DNA of 35,215 nucleotides from Pelobacter sp. UBA5610 (GTDB taxonomy: Bacteria; Desulfobacterota; Desulfuromonadia; Desulfuromonadales; Syntrophotaleaceae): assembly GCA_002424645.1 (NCBI GenBank), contig DIKU01000167.1, forward strand, positions 1 through 35,215, read 5' to 3'. Within the stretch, counting starts at the first letter, position 1. Each line of letters starts with the position of its first letter. Shown here in pieces: positions 1 through 8,429 of this stretch. The notes under the pieces were generated by a model. It ran no database searches. It had not been told where the DNA came from and worked only from the letters and a program-made list of their open reading frames with translations. The position numbers were made by a program, and so were the translations under genes.

Positions 1-74
1 GCCTTTAGGAGAGGCAAGGCGCGGATTACCTTTTTGTTGATTAACAATCCCCAATTCTGAGGATATATGAGCGG

Positions 75-1529
75 TCACATCGTCATGACCTGGCCGGCAC
101 GTTGGTTCGACGTGTCACTCAGTCGCCATGCATGCTTGTAGTACAGGTAGTAGTCGCAGGTGTCCGAGTAGTGCGGTGCGTTCTCCTGAGGAAACGCCTC
201 GTCTCGCTCGGCAGACTTATCCTTGGTATAGTCTGGCTTGATGTCACACCCCTGGATTGAAGTGATGACGTTGAGACAGGCCACCTCATTGATCCGAAGC
301 TTAGGTAGGCGTGGATCCTCCTCGTCCATCATCGTCTCCATGAAGGCGAATCGCTCCTTGTGGTGCTTGGTGGCCACACCAGTGGGCACCATGATCTCAG
401 CACCCCATCCGCGCATCTCAAATCGCTTTCGAATGATTGTGAAGATATCATCCTCATCGAACGGGTTGCGATCTCGGCCACGTGGTTCACCCCATAGCCG
501 GATGTACTTGAACTCCTGATCCTTGAAGTGATGGCAGATGTCATCCACCAGCTTCTTGATCTTACCCTCGTCCTTCAGGTGGAACTGGCGCACACAACGC
601 TCCACAAAGTCCTGCTCCTGCCATACGCTGGCACAGTTGAATTTACCTGAGAAGTCGAAAGACATCTCCAGTAACTCATTACGCCGCACATCGAGCATGT
701 TGCCGAGCGGATCCATGGGCGGCTTATACTGGTGCCGCTTCTCATTGAAGCGGTGATAGAAGCCATTGGGTAGTTTCTTGAGGCGAACGTTCTCCACCTC
801 AATCAAGTAGTCCAGGTGGCTACTGGTGGCCTTTTGAGTTTTGAACCATTCCTTGCCCAGCACGACCCCATTATCCTTTGCGCTGGCCCACATGAAAAGG
901 AAATCATCCGGTGCGCTCAGGGCCTTTTCTTCCATCTCCATAACCCATTGGCCATCGCTTTTGCGAGGCTGTGAGGTGAGGATAAAAATGGAATGATGCA
1001 TCGGCGTATTGAACCGATACAGATTGCCCCGTACCATTTTGAGCAGTACCTTTTCCCAAAAAGACCGCTTTACAAAAGCGGCCTCGTCCACAATGCCAGC
1101 ATCGTAAGAGCCGCCGCGTTGGCTGTCAGGCTTGGCAGCGCTCAAAATGACCACCGTGAAGCCGTTCCAGAAGGTGATCACGTTGTCAAATTTCTTAACC
1201 GGGCTGATTGGTCGCTTAAACCACTTACACTTTGAGTTCAAACCCCAAGGATCCTTCCCGATCACAAAGTGCTTGTCCTCGTGGAGGCCCATTTCCGCCA
1301 GCTTTTCCAGCACCGGTGGCAGCGTGGAATTCTTTACCTGCTCCAGCGTTGTGGACGAAAAAAACACCTTTGCCCTGGGCATCGCCTTGAGCAAAAAGAG
1401 CAGAATCAGTGCTATGAGCGTGGATTTCCCAAAACCGCGACCGGCTACGCAGGTCTTAATTTTTTGGAGAGCAGTTACGAAGGCGATTTGCTTCGGATTG
1501 AAATACACCTGTTTTTTACTAGTCTTCAT
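75..1529 (-). CDS. terL: Terminase large subunit (484 aa)
   Basis: ATP-driven DNA packaging motor and nuclease of a tailed phage. Near the N-terminus there is a Walker A motif (AGRGFGKS, about residues 29-36). A Walker B-like segment (GIVDEAAF) lies near residues 150-160. The C-terminal half has acidic patches typical of the RNase H-like nuclease domain (SFDFSGKF; HYSDTCDYY near the end). Length fits the family. I start at the ATG at 1529 rather than the upstream codon at 1562, because this start overlaps the preceding stop by 11 bases (ATGAAGACTAG), the tight coupling seen through this unit, and avoids an unnatural Arg-rich leader. It is the last gene of the unit that begins at 4455. Family membership is clear; the packaging type (cos or pac) cannot be told. 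Confidence 0.93.
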   Translation of the reverse strand: MKTSKKQVYFNPKQIAFVTALQKIKTCVAGRGFGKSTLIALILLFLLKAMPRAKVFFSSTTLEQVKNSTLPPVLEKLAEMGLHEDKHFVIGKDPWGLNSKCKWFKRPISPVKKFDNVITFWNGFTVVILSAAKPDSQRGGSYDAGIVDEAAFVKRSFWEKVLLKMVRGNLYRFNTPMHHSIFILTSQPRKSDGQWVMEMEEKALSAPDDFLFMWASAKDNGVVLGKEWFKTQKATSSHLDYLIEVENVRLKKLPNGFYHRFNEKRHQYKPPMDPLGNMLDVRRNELLEMSFDFSGKFNCASVWQEQDFVERCVRQFHLKDEGKIKKLVDDICHHFKDQEFKYIRLWGEPRGRDRNPFDEDDIFTIIRKRFEMRGWGAEIMVPTGVATKHHKERFAFMETMMDEEDPRLPKLRINEVACLNVITSIQGCDIKPDYTKDKSAERDEAFPQENAPHYSDTCDYYLYYKHAWRLSDTSNQRAGQVMTM

Positions 1530-2097
1530 CCTCCTCCGCCTCCTCCGGATCGTCGTATTCATCCGGCCACTCCTCAGCGTCTTCGATATCGGGATTTTGG
1601 GCGTTCAAAAACGCCTGAGGATCCGAAGTGATTTCAATTTCCGGGATCGTAAGATCATCCGGATTGATCACGCTCATTTCGGGCTGGTCAAGCCCTTCGA
1701 TTTTGGCGGCCTGAGCATAGAGTTTGCCTGCCAACTCCATCCACTCCAGGTCTGCACCTTCATGTTCAATATCGTTGCCCTCCTTATCCTGAGCTGTGTA
1801 TTTGAAGACCGCTTTTTTCTGGGCCACATCGGCCATCAGGTACAGTTTTTCCAAAAGGATGGCCCGCCGCAAATCCTTATTTTTTTGAACAAAAGGACTG
1901 AAAAGCGTATAAATATCCCGCATCAATTTATTCGCCCGGTGCCAGGTATCAGCACCTTCCACCGTCTCCATGATTGCCTTCATGGCCACCGATTCGCGCA
2001 GCTCATCGAACACCAGGTGATAAGCCGCCTGGAGCTGACGGTAGTAGGTTTCGTCCTGGTCATTCAGCACAAAACGTTCCGGCTCGATCATGTGCAT
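1519..2097 (-). CDS. Probable terminase small subunit (192 aa)
   Basis: Mostly helical protein with a strongly acidic tail (about 20 of the last 25 residues are D or E-rich), placed directly before terL and overlapping it by 11 bases. Position, size and helical content suggest the DNA-recognition subunit of the terminase, but I see no clear helix-turn-helix and no diagnostic motif, so this is inferred from context. The first ATG in frame is at 2097, 19 bases after the upstream gene stops. The frame stays open to a TTG at 2181 (GTG at 2175), which would overlap the upstream gene by 65 bases; the segment between them (SQADFGKADRIDRIRMH) looks protein-like, so a non-ATG start cannot be excluded. 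Confidence 0.6.
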   Translation of the reverse strand: MHMIEPERFVLNDQDETYYRQLQAAYHLVFDELRESVAMKAIMETVEGADTWHRANKLMRDIYTLFSPFVQKNKDLRRAILLEKLYLMADVAQKKAVFKYTAQDKEGNDIEHEGADLEWMELAGKLYAQAAKIEGLDQPEMSVINPDDLTIPEIEITSDPQAFLNAQNPDIEDAEEWPDEYDDPEEAEEDED

Positions 2098-2116
2098 CCG
2101 GATGCGATCAATCCGA

Positions 2117-2773
2117 TCAGCCTTCCCGAAGTCGGCCTGGCTGTATATTTTTATCGTGGATTGATTTTTGGACACGTTCAAGGTGGTTTTGGAGTTCGCG
2201 GAGCTTCATTTCCGCCAGGGTCAGCTTTTTGGTTGCCTGGGCATCATTTTCGAGCGATTTCAGGGCTAATTCTTTGGCCTCCTTCGATTTCCTACTTATG
2301 TTTGATCTGAGCGATGCCCGAAGCGCAAGTAGCTTGAATGCGTCCTCAGGCACGGGATATTTCTCGTTTGCAGCTGGCACATGGCCAAGCGTTTTGTATT
2401 CCCTCATCTGCTGCCGGACGTGCTCGATGCGGCGTTGCACAGCCTGGATCGCCTCGCTCACTTCCCGGCGCTCCGAATCCGTTCCACAGCTGTGGAATGA
2501 ATTGCTCATCTTCCTCCGCTGCCCAAAAAGCGTCGCCTGCTGCCGGTAGAAATCAGCCAGTACCGCATCGCCGCCATCCTCGATTTCCACCTCAATACTC
2601 GCGTCCACCTCGCTGATCAGCGCGGGTGTCTCGTCTTCAGGCGGCTCCAACTTCTCTAGCTCGCGGTCCAAAATCAGCCGATTCCCTTCCGTTTGCTGCA
2701 TGCTGAGTATGCGTAGCAGCACGTGGTCGGGCTTCGCTTTCCTCAAAGCCTCGAGCGCCTCCTGGTAGCTCAT
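2117..2773 (-). CDS. Hypothetical helical protein between portal and terminase (218 aa)
   Basis: No family recognised. The C-terminal two thirds is highly charged and helical, with heptad-like stretches (e.g. RRKMSNSF to HVRQQMREY and EAKELALKSL to LRELQNHLERV) that suggest coiled coils. The start codon overlaps the portal stop (ATGA), so the two are translationally coupled. Its place between portal and the probable TerS suggests a packaging or head-assembly role; it could itself be the small terminase or a portal-associated factor. Confidence 0.7.
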   Translation of the reverse strand: MSYQEALEALRKAKPDHVLLRILSMQQTEGNRLILDRELEKLEPPEDETPALISEVDASIEVEIEDGGDAVLADFYRQQATLFGQRRKMSNSFHSCGTDSERREVSEAIQAVQRRIEHVRQQMREYKTLGHVPAANEKYPVPEDAFKLLALRASLRSNISRKSKEAKELALKSLENDAQATKKLTLAEMKLRELQNHLERVQKSIHDKNIQPGRLREG

Positions 2774-4119
2774 GCGCCTACGGCCACTTGCTGCTGGCCA
2801 GCAGGGTTTTCATCCAGCTTAGTGATTTCGATATCACGGAAGCCCCATTTAATTCCTTCGCCCCATCCATTCACCCGGTGCACATACTGCAAGGGTTTTA
2901 GGAGGATGGACCGCTTTACCGGCGTTTTGATCGCCACATACATGGCGAATGCGTTTCGGATCTCCGAGCCGCTGGATAGTTTGCCTTGGGTCTGTATTGC
3001 TGCGAGTGTCGGGTGAATCCCCTGGGCACTTATGTTCGCATCGTTCGATTTCTCGAACAGATCTAACAGCGCCTTATCTTTCAGGTCCACATTGAGCGGC
3101 GTGACCTTGATTCCTGGGAAATCCTTCCCAAGCTGCTTGTTCATCTCGTACTCCGTGATCAGCGCGCGACCGGTCTGCTCATATCCCGCCAAAAAGGCAT
3201 TTAGCTTTTGCAAAAACTCCTGCTTAGCGGCGGTCTCCTTCGCCTTCGCGTCCGTTTTCTCTTTCTGCGTGTTTGCGGCACTGGTATAATCCCAGAAGTA
3301 GTCCTTCGGGATTTCTATATGCCAGCGGATGGTGTACCCGTTCCTCAAGTTGTTGATGTGGAAAATGGGAATTGCATTGGCGCATTCGATCCAGGCGCGG
3401 CCACCCCACCAGGTGGGGATGCCCAGGTACTCATCGCTGAGCACGTCGTCCATGAGGTGCAGGACGAATTTTCTTTGCTTGCGGACTTCGCCGGCATAGT
3501 TGCTGATCTGAATTGGCGCGTACTCCTTTTTTCGGAATTCCTTCCAATTGCCGCTCCAGTACCAATTCAAAATCCGGCCCCTTTCGGTCATCTTTTCAGG
3601 CCGCACGTGTCGCCCTTCCAAGGCCTTCACAGAGAATATTTTCCCCGCCTTGTCGCGGACTACCTCACTGAAGGTGTTGGAATGATAGATGAGGTTCCTA
3701 CAAGCTTTCAGCAGGTAACTCTCGATATCCTGCCCACCGTTTTTTTCAGGCAGTTCATCCAACCAGGCTTTTGCGGCGGCGGGCATCTGCACCTCCTCAA
3801 TGCTGCGTTTGCCTTCCACGAAGCGTTCCCGATAGCACATCAATCCGCCGCCAACGGTGATATCCCGTTTGGTGGCCATAAGCTCTGGGACGATATTATT
3901 GTCCAGGACAAGTGCCTCACGTTCCTGGGGGAGGAGGTTGTTCGCCCCCCAGCTCCAAATGTCAGCGGATCCGCCGTTGCCATAGGTTATGCGCATCTTT
4001 TTCCCTCCGTTTCCCGCCCGATCCGTCACGGATGGCGTGGGGGCTGCAAAACTTATCAGATCGCCCGTCCCGGGTAGGAAGTAGGCGTTTTCAGTGATTT
4101 GTTGGGGTTCTTGGCTCAT
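2770..4119 (-). CDS. Portal protein (449 aa)
   Basis: Dodecameric head-vertex channel through which DNA is packaged. The length (449 aa), the position two genes before terL and the sequence style fit phage portals: an N-terminal WSWGANNLLPQ region followed by DNNIVPELMATKRDITVGGGL, a middle SNTFSEVVRDKAGKIFSVKALEG segment, and a C-terminal helical part with GIHPTLAAIQTQGKLSSGSEIRNAF, a stretch found near the end of portal stems. The start lies at 4119, immediately after the preceding stop at 4120. The assignment rests on recognised segments and context; no enzyme motif is expected. Confidence 0.82.
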   Translation of the reverse strand: MSQEPQQITENAYFLPGTGDLISFAAPTPSVTDRAGNGGKKMRITYGNGGSADIWSWGANNLLPQEREALVLDNNIVPELMATKRDITVGGGLMCYRERFVEGKRSIEEVQMPAAAKAWLDELPEKNGGQDIESYLLKACRNLIYHSNTFSEVVRDKAGKIFSVKALEGRHVRPEKMTERGRILNWYWSGNWKEFRKKEYAPIQISNYAGEVRKQRKFVLHLMDDVLSDEYLGIPTWWGGRAWIECANAIPIFHINNLRNGYTIRWHIEIPKDYFWDYTSAANTQKEKTDAKAKETAAKQEFLQKLNAFLAGYEQTGRALITEYEMNKQLGKDFPGIKVTPLNVDLKDKALLDLFEKSNDANISAQGIHPTLAAIQTQGKLSSGSEIRNAFAMYVAIKTPVKRSILLKPLQYVHRVNGWGEGIKWGFRDIEITKLDENPAGQQQVAVGA

Positions 4120-4455
4120 TTAGTGTTTCACTTTGTAGAGGTTCCAGCCGATGATGTGGCTGATAAGTGGCGTGATATACTGCCCGCTCGTGGTGTCGGT
4201 CATTGGAAGGCTGCCTTTTTCGGTGTGCAGCACCGTGGCTTTGGGCCGCTTGATCTGCCGCGTACCCACGTGCTGGTGATGGCCGTCCAGAGGCGCTCCG
4301 TAGCGCGCACTGGATACCACTTTCACGCTGCCGGCATGTTTCCCGCCTGCGCGCACGAAGGCCAGCCAGAAGGGTTTCAGTGAGTCGTTTCGGATTTCAG
4401 CTAAAACTTGCTGTAAGCTGATTTCGCCACGCCAGGGTATGTTTTTGGGGTCCAT
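4120..4455 (-). CDS. Small hypothetical protein, first gene of the packaging unit (111 aa)
   Basis: Not recognised. Basic, His-rich protein (GKHAGSVKV, LDGHHQHVGT) with no membrane segment or signal peptide. It is the first gene after the late promoter at 4460-4496; its ATG sits only 4 bases after the TTTG of the -7-like box, so its message is probably leaderless. The stop directly abuts the portal start. A small head-tail or packaging accessory role is plausible from position only. Confidence 0.7.
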   Translation of the reverse strand: MDPKNIPWRGEISLQQVLAEIRNDSLKPFWLAFVRAGGKHAGSVKVVSSARYGAPLDGHHQHVGTRQIKRPKATVLHTEKGSLPMTDTTSGQYITPLISHIIGWNLYKVKH

Positions 4456-4459
4456 GCAG

Positions 4460-4496
4460 CAAAAGTGCTTTGTGCTCGCGCGGGCGGGTAGGACAC
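4460..4496 (-). promoter_or_regulatory. Late promoter a: GTGTCCTA, 21 bases, CACTTTTG
   Basis: On the minus strand GTGTCCTA (4496-4489) is followed after 21 bases by CACTTTTG (4467-4460), then CTGC and the ATG of the 111-aa gene. It lies fully between genes. Positions 4460-4499 match 16854-16893 at 37 of 40 bases, although the genes they precede are unrelated. The right box is the host TAnnTTTG with C in place of the first T. Confidence 0.75.
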
Positions 4497-4502
4497 GAAG
4501 CC

Positions 4503-7232
4503 CTAAATCCCCGCATCCACCCGCACGGTGTTCAAATCATTACCTACACTCTCGATATCCAGATACGAGACATTCAGCCTCGATTGCCATCCAGATATCT
4601 CTGTTCTGAAAGCGCTGAACTCAGCCGCAAGCATCATGAATACCTCCAGGTTAGCCTCAGCCGCCGGACTAGCCGCCGACGATGCACCCAGGGCACTGGC
4701 ATTCGGCGTGGTTGTGAATCCGCCATCCGCGAAGCCACGACGGCGCACCATCTCCAGCGCGGCCACCTGCGGCCCCCACACCGGGTGCTGCGTCATCCAC
4801 GGCGGACTTACCCACTCATTGGCGTGGACAATGCCAACCGGGCGATGCCCAGTATTGTCCGGTGCTATGCCCTTGCCCGGGCCAGTGTATCCACCACCCG
4901 CGAATTTCGTGTTGGCTATGACCGCAATTTGTGCCGCACCCGCTACACCTGCAGCGATGGCAGCAAAAGGATTTGGAAGCGCTTTTACAACAGCCAATGC
5001 CGCAGCGATCGTGGCTTCAATCAGTGCCGTTCGTTTGCGTTTGACCGCCGCTTCCTTTTCTATTGCAGCTTTTTTAGCCTCGTATTCCTTGTTTATTCGG
5101 TTAAGGGCTTGCTGGTTTCCATCAGCGGCCTTCCGTTTCGCTTCGTACTCCTTGTCCAGGGCCGATATTGCCTCGTCGGTTTCGGCTTGGATGGCATTTT
5201 GCCTGATTTGAATAACCCCTGAAGCAATTGAGGCCGCAGCAGAAAGTGAAGCACTTTTAATATCTTCATCCCTTTGGTCTGAGGCCTTTTTCTCTGCTGC
5301 GAGCTGCTCAGCGGTTTTCTTTTCGGATAGGCTTTTTTGGAAAGCGGCAAGTTCCTCCGCCGACAACTTCCCTTGTTCCAACACAAACTGGTTGAAATCA
5401 ATGATGGCTAGCCTATCCTCATCTCTGGCCCCGGGAGGTTTGCTCAGGCTCGTGCCAAACCCGAGCTGCCGAGTGATATCCTCCTCACTGGGCGGAGCTT
5501 CCGCCCTTGGATTTTTAATTCGCTCGATGCGAGCTTCGAGGGCTTCCAGTGCCTTCTCGGCCACCTGAAGCTGCCGGATCAGCGGCTCGAGCGCCTTGCT
5601 TTCGCCTGGCGTGGCTTCTATCTCCTTCTGGACATCGGCGATCTGTTTGCGCAGGAAGGCCAGGCTTCCCGCCGCAGCTTCAGCATCCTTTTTTGCCTTT
5701 TCGGTTGGGCTGCCACCGGCACCTGCTGCTGCGGCTCGTGCAGCAGCCTCCTTTTCAAGCCGTTCCTGCTCCGCTTTAGCCGCGGCTTCTGCCGCCGTGG
5801 CGGTATTGAAAAGGGAATTCGCGAATTGATCCTGCTCCTGCGTGAACTGTAGCTGTTTCGCCGATAGCTTCTCCAGGGCCTCTCGAAGTGCATCAACCCT
5901 CGATGCGGCAGTTTCGCCGCGTGTAGGCGCTGCGGAAGGCTGGAAAGCACCATCGCCACCGGTGCCAAAGCGTACGGGCCTGGTGCTTGCCTGTCCAGCC
6001 TGTTGCAACTTCTGCGCTTCCTTCTGGGCATCAAAAAGAGCGCGTTCCAGGCGGATCCGCTCCTTGGCAAACTCGATCAGTTGCTCCTCATTTTGTTGGA
6101 GGAAAATCCGCTGCTCAAACAGCTTGTTCCCGTTCTGAAGCAAGGTGTTCAGCTCTCCCTGCGAGGCCGTTTCAAGGTTAACATTCCCGATATATTCTGG
6201 ATAATTTCGCTGAAGCTCCGCAATCGCCTGGTTCCTTGTAGCTTCGGAGGAGTTCACATCTTTCAACACAGCAACCAGGGCATTAAATTCAGTCTGCTGC
6301 TCCCGCAGCTTTTCTGAAAGCGGGATGCTGAAAAACTTATTGGCCGATTCGACTAGGCTTCCAAATCCATCCACAATCGCCTTCAGGAAGCCACCACCAC
6401 TACCGAGCGTAGCAAACAGTCGAGTGAAGTTGTCGCCCAAGTTAGACAGTGATCCATCCAGTGTGGCGGCCACGGCAGCCGTCGCGCCAGAGATACCAGG
6501 CAGCTCCCCCAGCTTTAGCAGGTAGGCGTTTAGATTCTCAGACGTATTTTTGAATGTCTCCGCCTGGCCACGGAAGGTCACTCGAACATTATCGCCTTCC
6601 TTGCGAGCCACCACGCCAAACTCCTTCAGACGCTCGAACTCACCCGTTTGGGCGTCGAGAATCGCCTCCACAAATTGGTCAATGGATTTGCCACTGGATG
6701 CGGCGATATCACCCATCGTGCGCAACTGCTCGATGGTGGGGTTGAAGTTTCGCTGCTGAAGCTTTGTAAATGCCCCTACCACTTCATTCAAGGCAAATGG
6801 CGTGGTGGCCGCAAACTCCTGAAGCTGCTGGAAAATCGTAAGCGCCTTCAGCTCGGATCCACCGGTGGCGTTTTTCAAAACCGCGAATAGCTTCTCGGTT
6901 TCCCGGGTAGCATTCACGATGCCACCAATGGCCGAGAACGCAGCGAATACGCCACCGATCACTGCAGCTGTCTTACCGAACCCATTCAGTACGCGCTGCC
7001 AAGCTGTGGTTTCCTGCCTGGCAGCTTGCATGGATGCTTTCACCCCTTTCGTGCGGGTATCAAGCTCTTTCAGCTCCTTCGCGGCCATTTTAAACTCCTC
7101 ACTATCCACAGGCAGCTTTACCAGCAACCTACGCAAGTCCCGCGCGCGGGATTCCATCTCCTGAAGGGTTTTTGCGGCTTGCGCATTGTTGATCGTCAAT
7201 ATGAGATCAGCTCTATCGGTTCTAAGGCTCAT
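4503..7232 (-). CDS. Tail tape measure protein (909 aa)
   Basis: Sets tail length and is ejected during infection; its presence marks a long-tailed phage. An N-terminal helical region of about 90 residues leads into a hydrophobic segment (AAVIGGVFAAFSAIGGIV). A conserved tape-measure core follows (FQQLQEFAATTPFALNEVVGAFTKL, then MGDIAASSGKS). Beyond that lie long Ala/Glu/Lys coiled coils (about residues 340-700), a hydrophobic stretch (ALAVVKALPNPFAAIAAGVAGAAQIAVI) and a Gly-rich tail (FAGGGYTGPGKG). The start at 7232 has an AAACCCC motif 13 bases upstream. It is the second gene of the unit starting at 7778. With about 0.15 nm per residue it predicts a tail of roughly 135 nm. Confidence 0.93.
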   Translation of the reverse strand: MSLRTDRADLILTINNAQAAKTLQEMESRARDLRRLLVKLPVDSEEFKMAAKELKELDTRTKGVKASMQAARQETTAWQRVLNGFGKTAAVIGGVFAAFSAIGGIVNATRETEKLFAVLKNATGGSELKALTIFQQLQEFAATTPFALNEVVGAFTKLQQRNFNPTIEQLRTMGDIAASSGKSIDQFVEAILDAQTGEFERLKEFGVVARKEGDNVRVTFRGQAETFKNTSENLNAYLLKLGELPGISGATAAVAATLDGSLSNLGDNFTRLFATLGSGGGFLKAIVDGFGSLVESANKFFSIPLSEKLREQQTEFNALVAVLKDVNSSEATRNQAIAELQRNYPEYIGNVNLETASQGELNTLLQNGNKLFEQRIFLQQNEEQLIEFAKERIRLERALFDAQKEAQKLQQAGQASTRPVRFGTGGDGAFQPSAAPTRGETAASRVDALREALEKLSAKQLQFTQEQDQFANSLFNTATAAEAAAKAEQERLEKEAAARAAAAGAGGSPTEKAKKDAEAAAGSLAFLRKQIADVQKEIEATPGESKALEPLIRQLQVAEKALEALEARIERIKNPRAEAPPSEEDITRQLGFGTSLSKPPGARDEDRLAIIDFNQFVLEQGKLSAEELAAFQKSLSEKKTAEQLAAEKKASDQRDEDIKSASLSAAASIASGVIQIRQNAIQAETDEAISALDKEYEAKRKAADGNQQALNRINKEYEAKKAAIEKEAAVKRKRTALIEATIAAALAVVKALPNPFAAIAAGVAGAAQIAVIANTKFAGGGYTGPGKGIAPDNTGHRPVGIVHANEWVSPPWMTQHPVWGPQVAALEMVRRRGFADGGFTTTPNASALGASSAASPAAEANLEVFMMLAAEFSAFRTEISGWQSRLNVSYLDIESVGNDLNTVRVDAGI

Positions 7233-7250
7233 TTGGGTTTTGGTTGGGGT

Positions 7251-7778
7251 TTATGCTTGGTATGCCTTCTTATTATGCTCGGCCACGGCATCGGTCCAGA
7301 CCCGGATCAATAAGTCGTACCCGACCTCGATGTCTCGTGTCTTGCCCTTATTCCACCAGGACCGTTTGGGCGCAGTTCTTTTCTTCCTGTAATTGGTAAG
7401 AATGCCCCAGGCAATGCGATTGAGAATTCGCTCTCTGGGCTGGCCGATATACTCGAAGCCGTAGTCCTTTTGGCCGTTTGATTTGGCAAACTTGGATAGG
7501 CCTTCCGCTTCGGCCCACTCCTTCAGAAGTTCAATCATCTCCTCGCCGCCCGGATTCTCATAGCGTCGGCGCATGTCTTGCAAGCGGCCATAACTCTTGG
7601 CCATGAACACAATGAAGTGCAGCCCCTTGTCAGGCTGCGAATTGACTTTCGCGTCGAGCGACCTTAAAAGGTCCTTACTATTCACCAACCCTCGGTTGAC
7701 AACGTCGTTGCGCCGGTTCTGCAAAAACTCGAGCGCAAATGGGCGGAGCCACTGGCTAATTGCTTGGTCTGGGGTCAT
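7251..7778 (-). CDS. Putative tail-completion / neck protein (175 aa)
   Basis: Basic protein directly before the tape measure gene. The N-terminal helix (WLRPFALEFLQNRRNDVVNRGLVNSKDLLRSLDAKV) resembles tail-completion proteins in style, but I cannot place it in a named family with certainty. The frame is open up to 7883, but the extra 35 residues would be read through a terminator (7821-7854) and the promoter at 7783-7820, so I choose the ATG at 7778, 4 bases after the -7-like box. The mRNA should be leaderless. Confidence 0.8.
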   Translation of the reverse strand: MTPDQAISQWLRPFALEFLQNRRNDVVNRGLVNSKDLLRSLDAKVNSQPDKGLHFIVFMAKSYGRLQDMRRRYENPGGEEMIELLKEWAEAEGLSKFAKSNGQKDYGFEYIGQPRERILNRIAWGILTNYRKKRTAPKRSWWNKGKTRDIEVGYDLLIRVWTDAVAEHNKKAYQA

Positions 7779-7782
7779 GCCC

Positions 7783-7820
7783 CAAAGGTGCCACAGCACT
7801 GACCCGCCGCCATAGGACAC
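7783..7820 (-). promoter_or_regulatory. Late promoter c: GTGTCCTA, 22 bases, CACCTTTG
   Basis: On the minus strand GTGTCCTA (7820-7813) starts directly after the terminator T-tract and is followed after 22 bases by CACCTTTG (7790-7783), then GGGC and the ATG at 7778. The same architecture occurs at 4460, 10728, 16854 and 26542. It drives the tail-completion-like gene and the tape measure gene. Confidence 0.72.
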
Positions 7821-7854
7821 AAAAAAGCCCGACCGTTTCCGGAAGGGCTTTTTT
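7821..7854 (-). terminator. Intrinsic terminator closing the regulatory island
   Basis: The perfect 10-base arms AAAAAAGCCC and GGGCTTTTTT flank a 14-base loop, so it can end transcription on either strand. On the minus strand it follows the 71-aa regulator gene, and its T-run is immediately followed by late promoter c. Confidence 0.85.
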
Positions 7855-7891
7855 GTCGGCATCTTTACTTCAAATCTTCTCACCTGCCGAG

Positions 7892-7911
7892 ATAATCGGA
7901 ATTCCGATTAT
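7892..7911. repeat. 20-bp perfect palindrome at the end of the 71-aa gene
   Basis: ATAATCGGAA joined directly to its reverse complement. It overlaps the stop codon (7908-7910) of the small regulator gene and lies upstream of the island terminator. The lack of a loop and of a T-tract argues for a dimeric protein-binding site (operator) rather than a terminator. Confidence 0.6.
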
Positions 7912-8123
7912 TTAGGCGTGGCCGGATCAAAAGACCTAAAAAAAAGAATAAACAGGGCCTTTGGCGCTTTAGTTAGCCTGCGAGGGCGGTTACCTTCTCC
8001 TTTCCAATCAGAGATTTCTCCGTCCGAGAATCTAATCCCGGTTTCGGCTTCTACCCATCGAATAAAGTCGCGAGCGGTTTTCCCCGTAGATTCAAATTTT
8101 TGTTTTAGTTCGAGATTATTCAT
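7908..8123 (-). CDS. Small putative DNA-binding regulator (71 aa)
   Basis: Small basic protein with a short predicted helical pattern (ELKQKFESTGKTARDFIRWVEAETG, then FSDGEISDWKGEGNRPRRLTKAPKALFILFF) that could hold a helix-turn-helix of the Cro/Ner size class; I cannot show a canonical HTH. It overlaps the 59-aa gene by 8 bases (GCAATGAATAA) and is the last gene of the regulatory island. Upstream frame extension exists, but the ATG at 8123 gives the tightly coupled start. A palindrome overlaps its stop codon, a possible autoregulatory site. Confidence 0.62.
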   Translation of the reverse strand: MNNLELKQKFESTGKTARDFIRWVEAETGIRFSDGEISDWKGEGNRPRRLTKAPKALFILFFRSFDPATPK

Positions 8124-8295
8124 TGCGGAAGTGTAAAACGTAGCGAAGAATTCCTTTTGCCTCATTATCAAAAATCGCCTTACTCTCAATAATATTAAAG
8201 AGGTGTGAAAACTCGGCTGCATGTTCGGGGTGGTTTTCCATAGCGTCATCAAGGAGGGCCAGGGTGGAGTTCAGAAGAAATCTTGAATTTTCCAT
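8116..8295 (-). CDS. Small hypothetical protein (59 aa)
   Basis: Acidic helical protein, no family recognised. I start at the ATG at 8295 (AATACAATGG context, as at 12007); an upstream TTG at 8319 is less likely. It is the first gene after the palindromic promoter region at 8351-8389 and overlaps the 71-aa putative regulator, so the two probably form a small regulatory transcription unit. Confidence 0.6.
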   Translation of the reverse strand: MENSRFLLNSTLALLDDAMENHPEHAAEFSHLFNIIESKAIFDNEAKGILRYVLHFRNE

Positions 8296-8350
8296 TGTAT
8301 TAATGTTTGAGTTTTGCAACGTTGCATTATTGCTTCGCTGGTTGAGAGCA

Positions 8351-8389
8351 CAAAGGTATTGTTTCGTAAATTACGAAACAATACCTTTG
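8351..8389 (-). promoter_or_regulatory. 39-bp perfect palindrome containing a promoter in each direction
   Basis: Nineteen-base arms around a single central A at 8370. On the minus strand it contains TTG (8381-8379), 20 bases, TACCTTTG (8358-8351), an exact Bacteroidota -33/-7 pair; by symmetry the plus strand carries the same pair. The inner TTTCGTAA...TTACGAAA lies between the two boxes, the expected place for a repressor dimer. The leftward promoter would serve the 59-aa and 71-aa genes with a leader of about 50 bases. No T-tract follows in the minus direction, so I do not call it a terminator. Confidence 0.72.
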
Positions 8390-8429
8390 GCAATTATTTT
8401 TTTAAAAACTTGAACTCGAGCGCGTGGCA

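Noticed and set aside
1132..2310. 392-aa plus-strand open frame
   Set aside because: Antisense to the large terminase and its neighbour; no recognisable protein pattern, and the minus-strand frames carry clear Walker motifs.
3208..4077. 289-aa plus-strand open frame
   Set aside because: Antisense shadow of the portal gene; no start context or operon partner on the plus strand.
7779..7883. 35-residue N-terminal extension of the tail-completion-like protein
   Set aside because: It reads through a perfect terminator and the late promoter; the ATG at 7778 fits the promoter geometry of the other units.
8351..8389. 39-bp palindrome as a terminator of the antirepressor gene
   Set aside because: No T-tract follows the stem in the minus direction; the arms contain exact promoter boxes instead.
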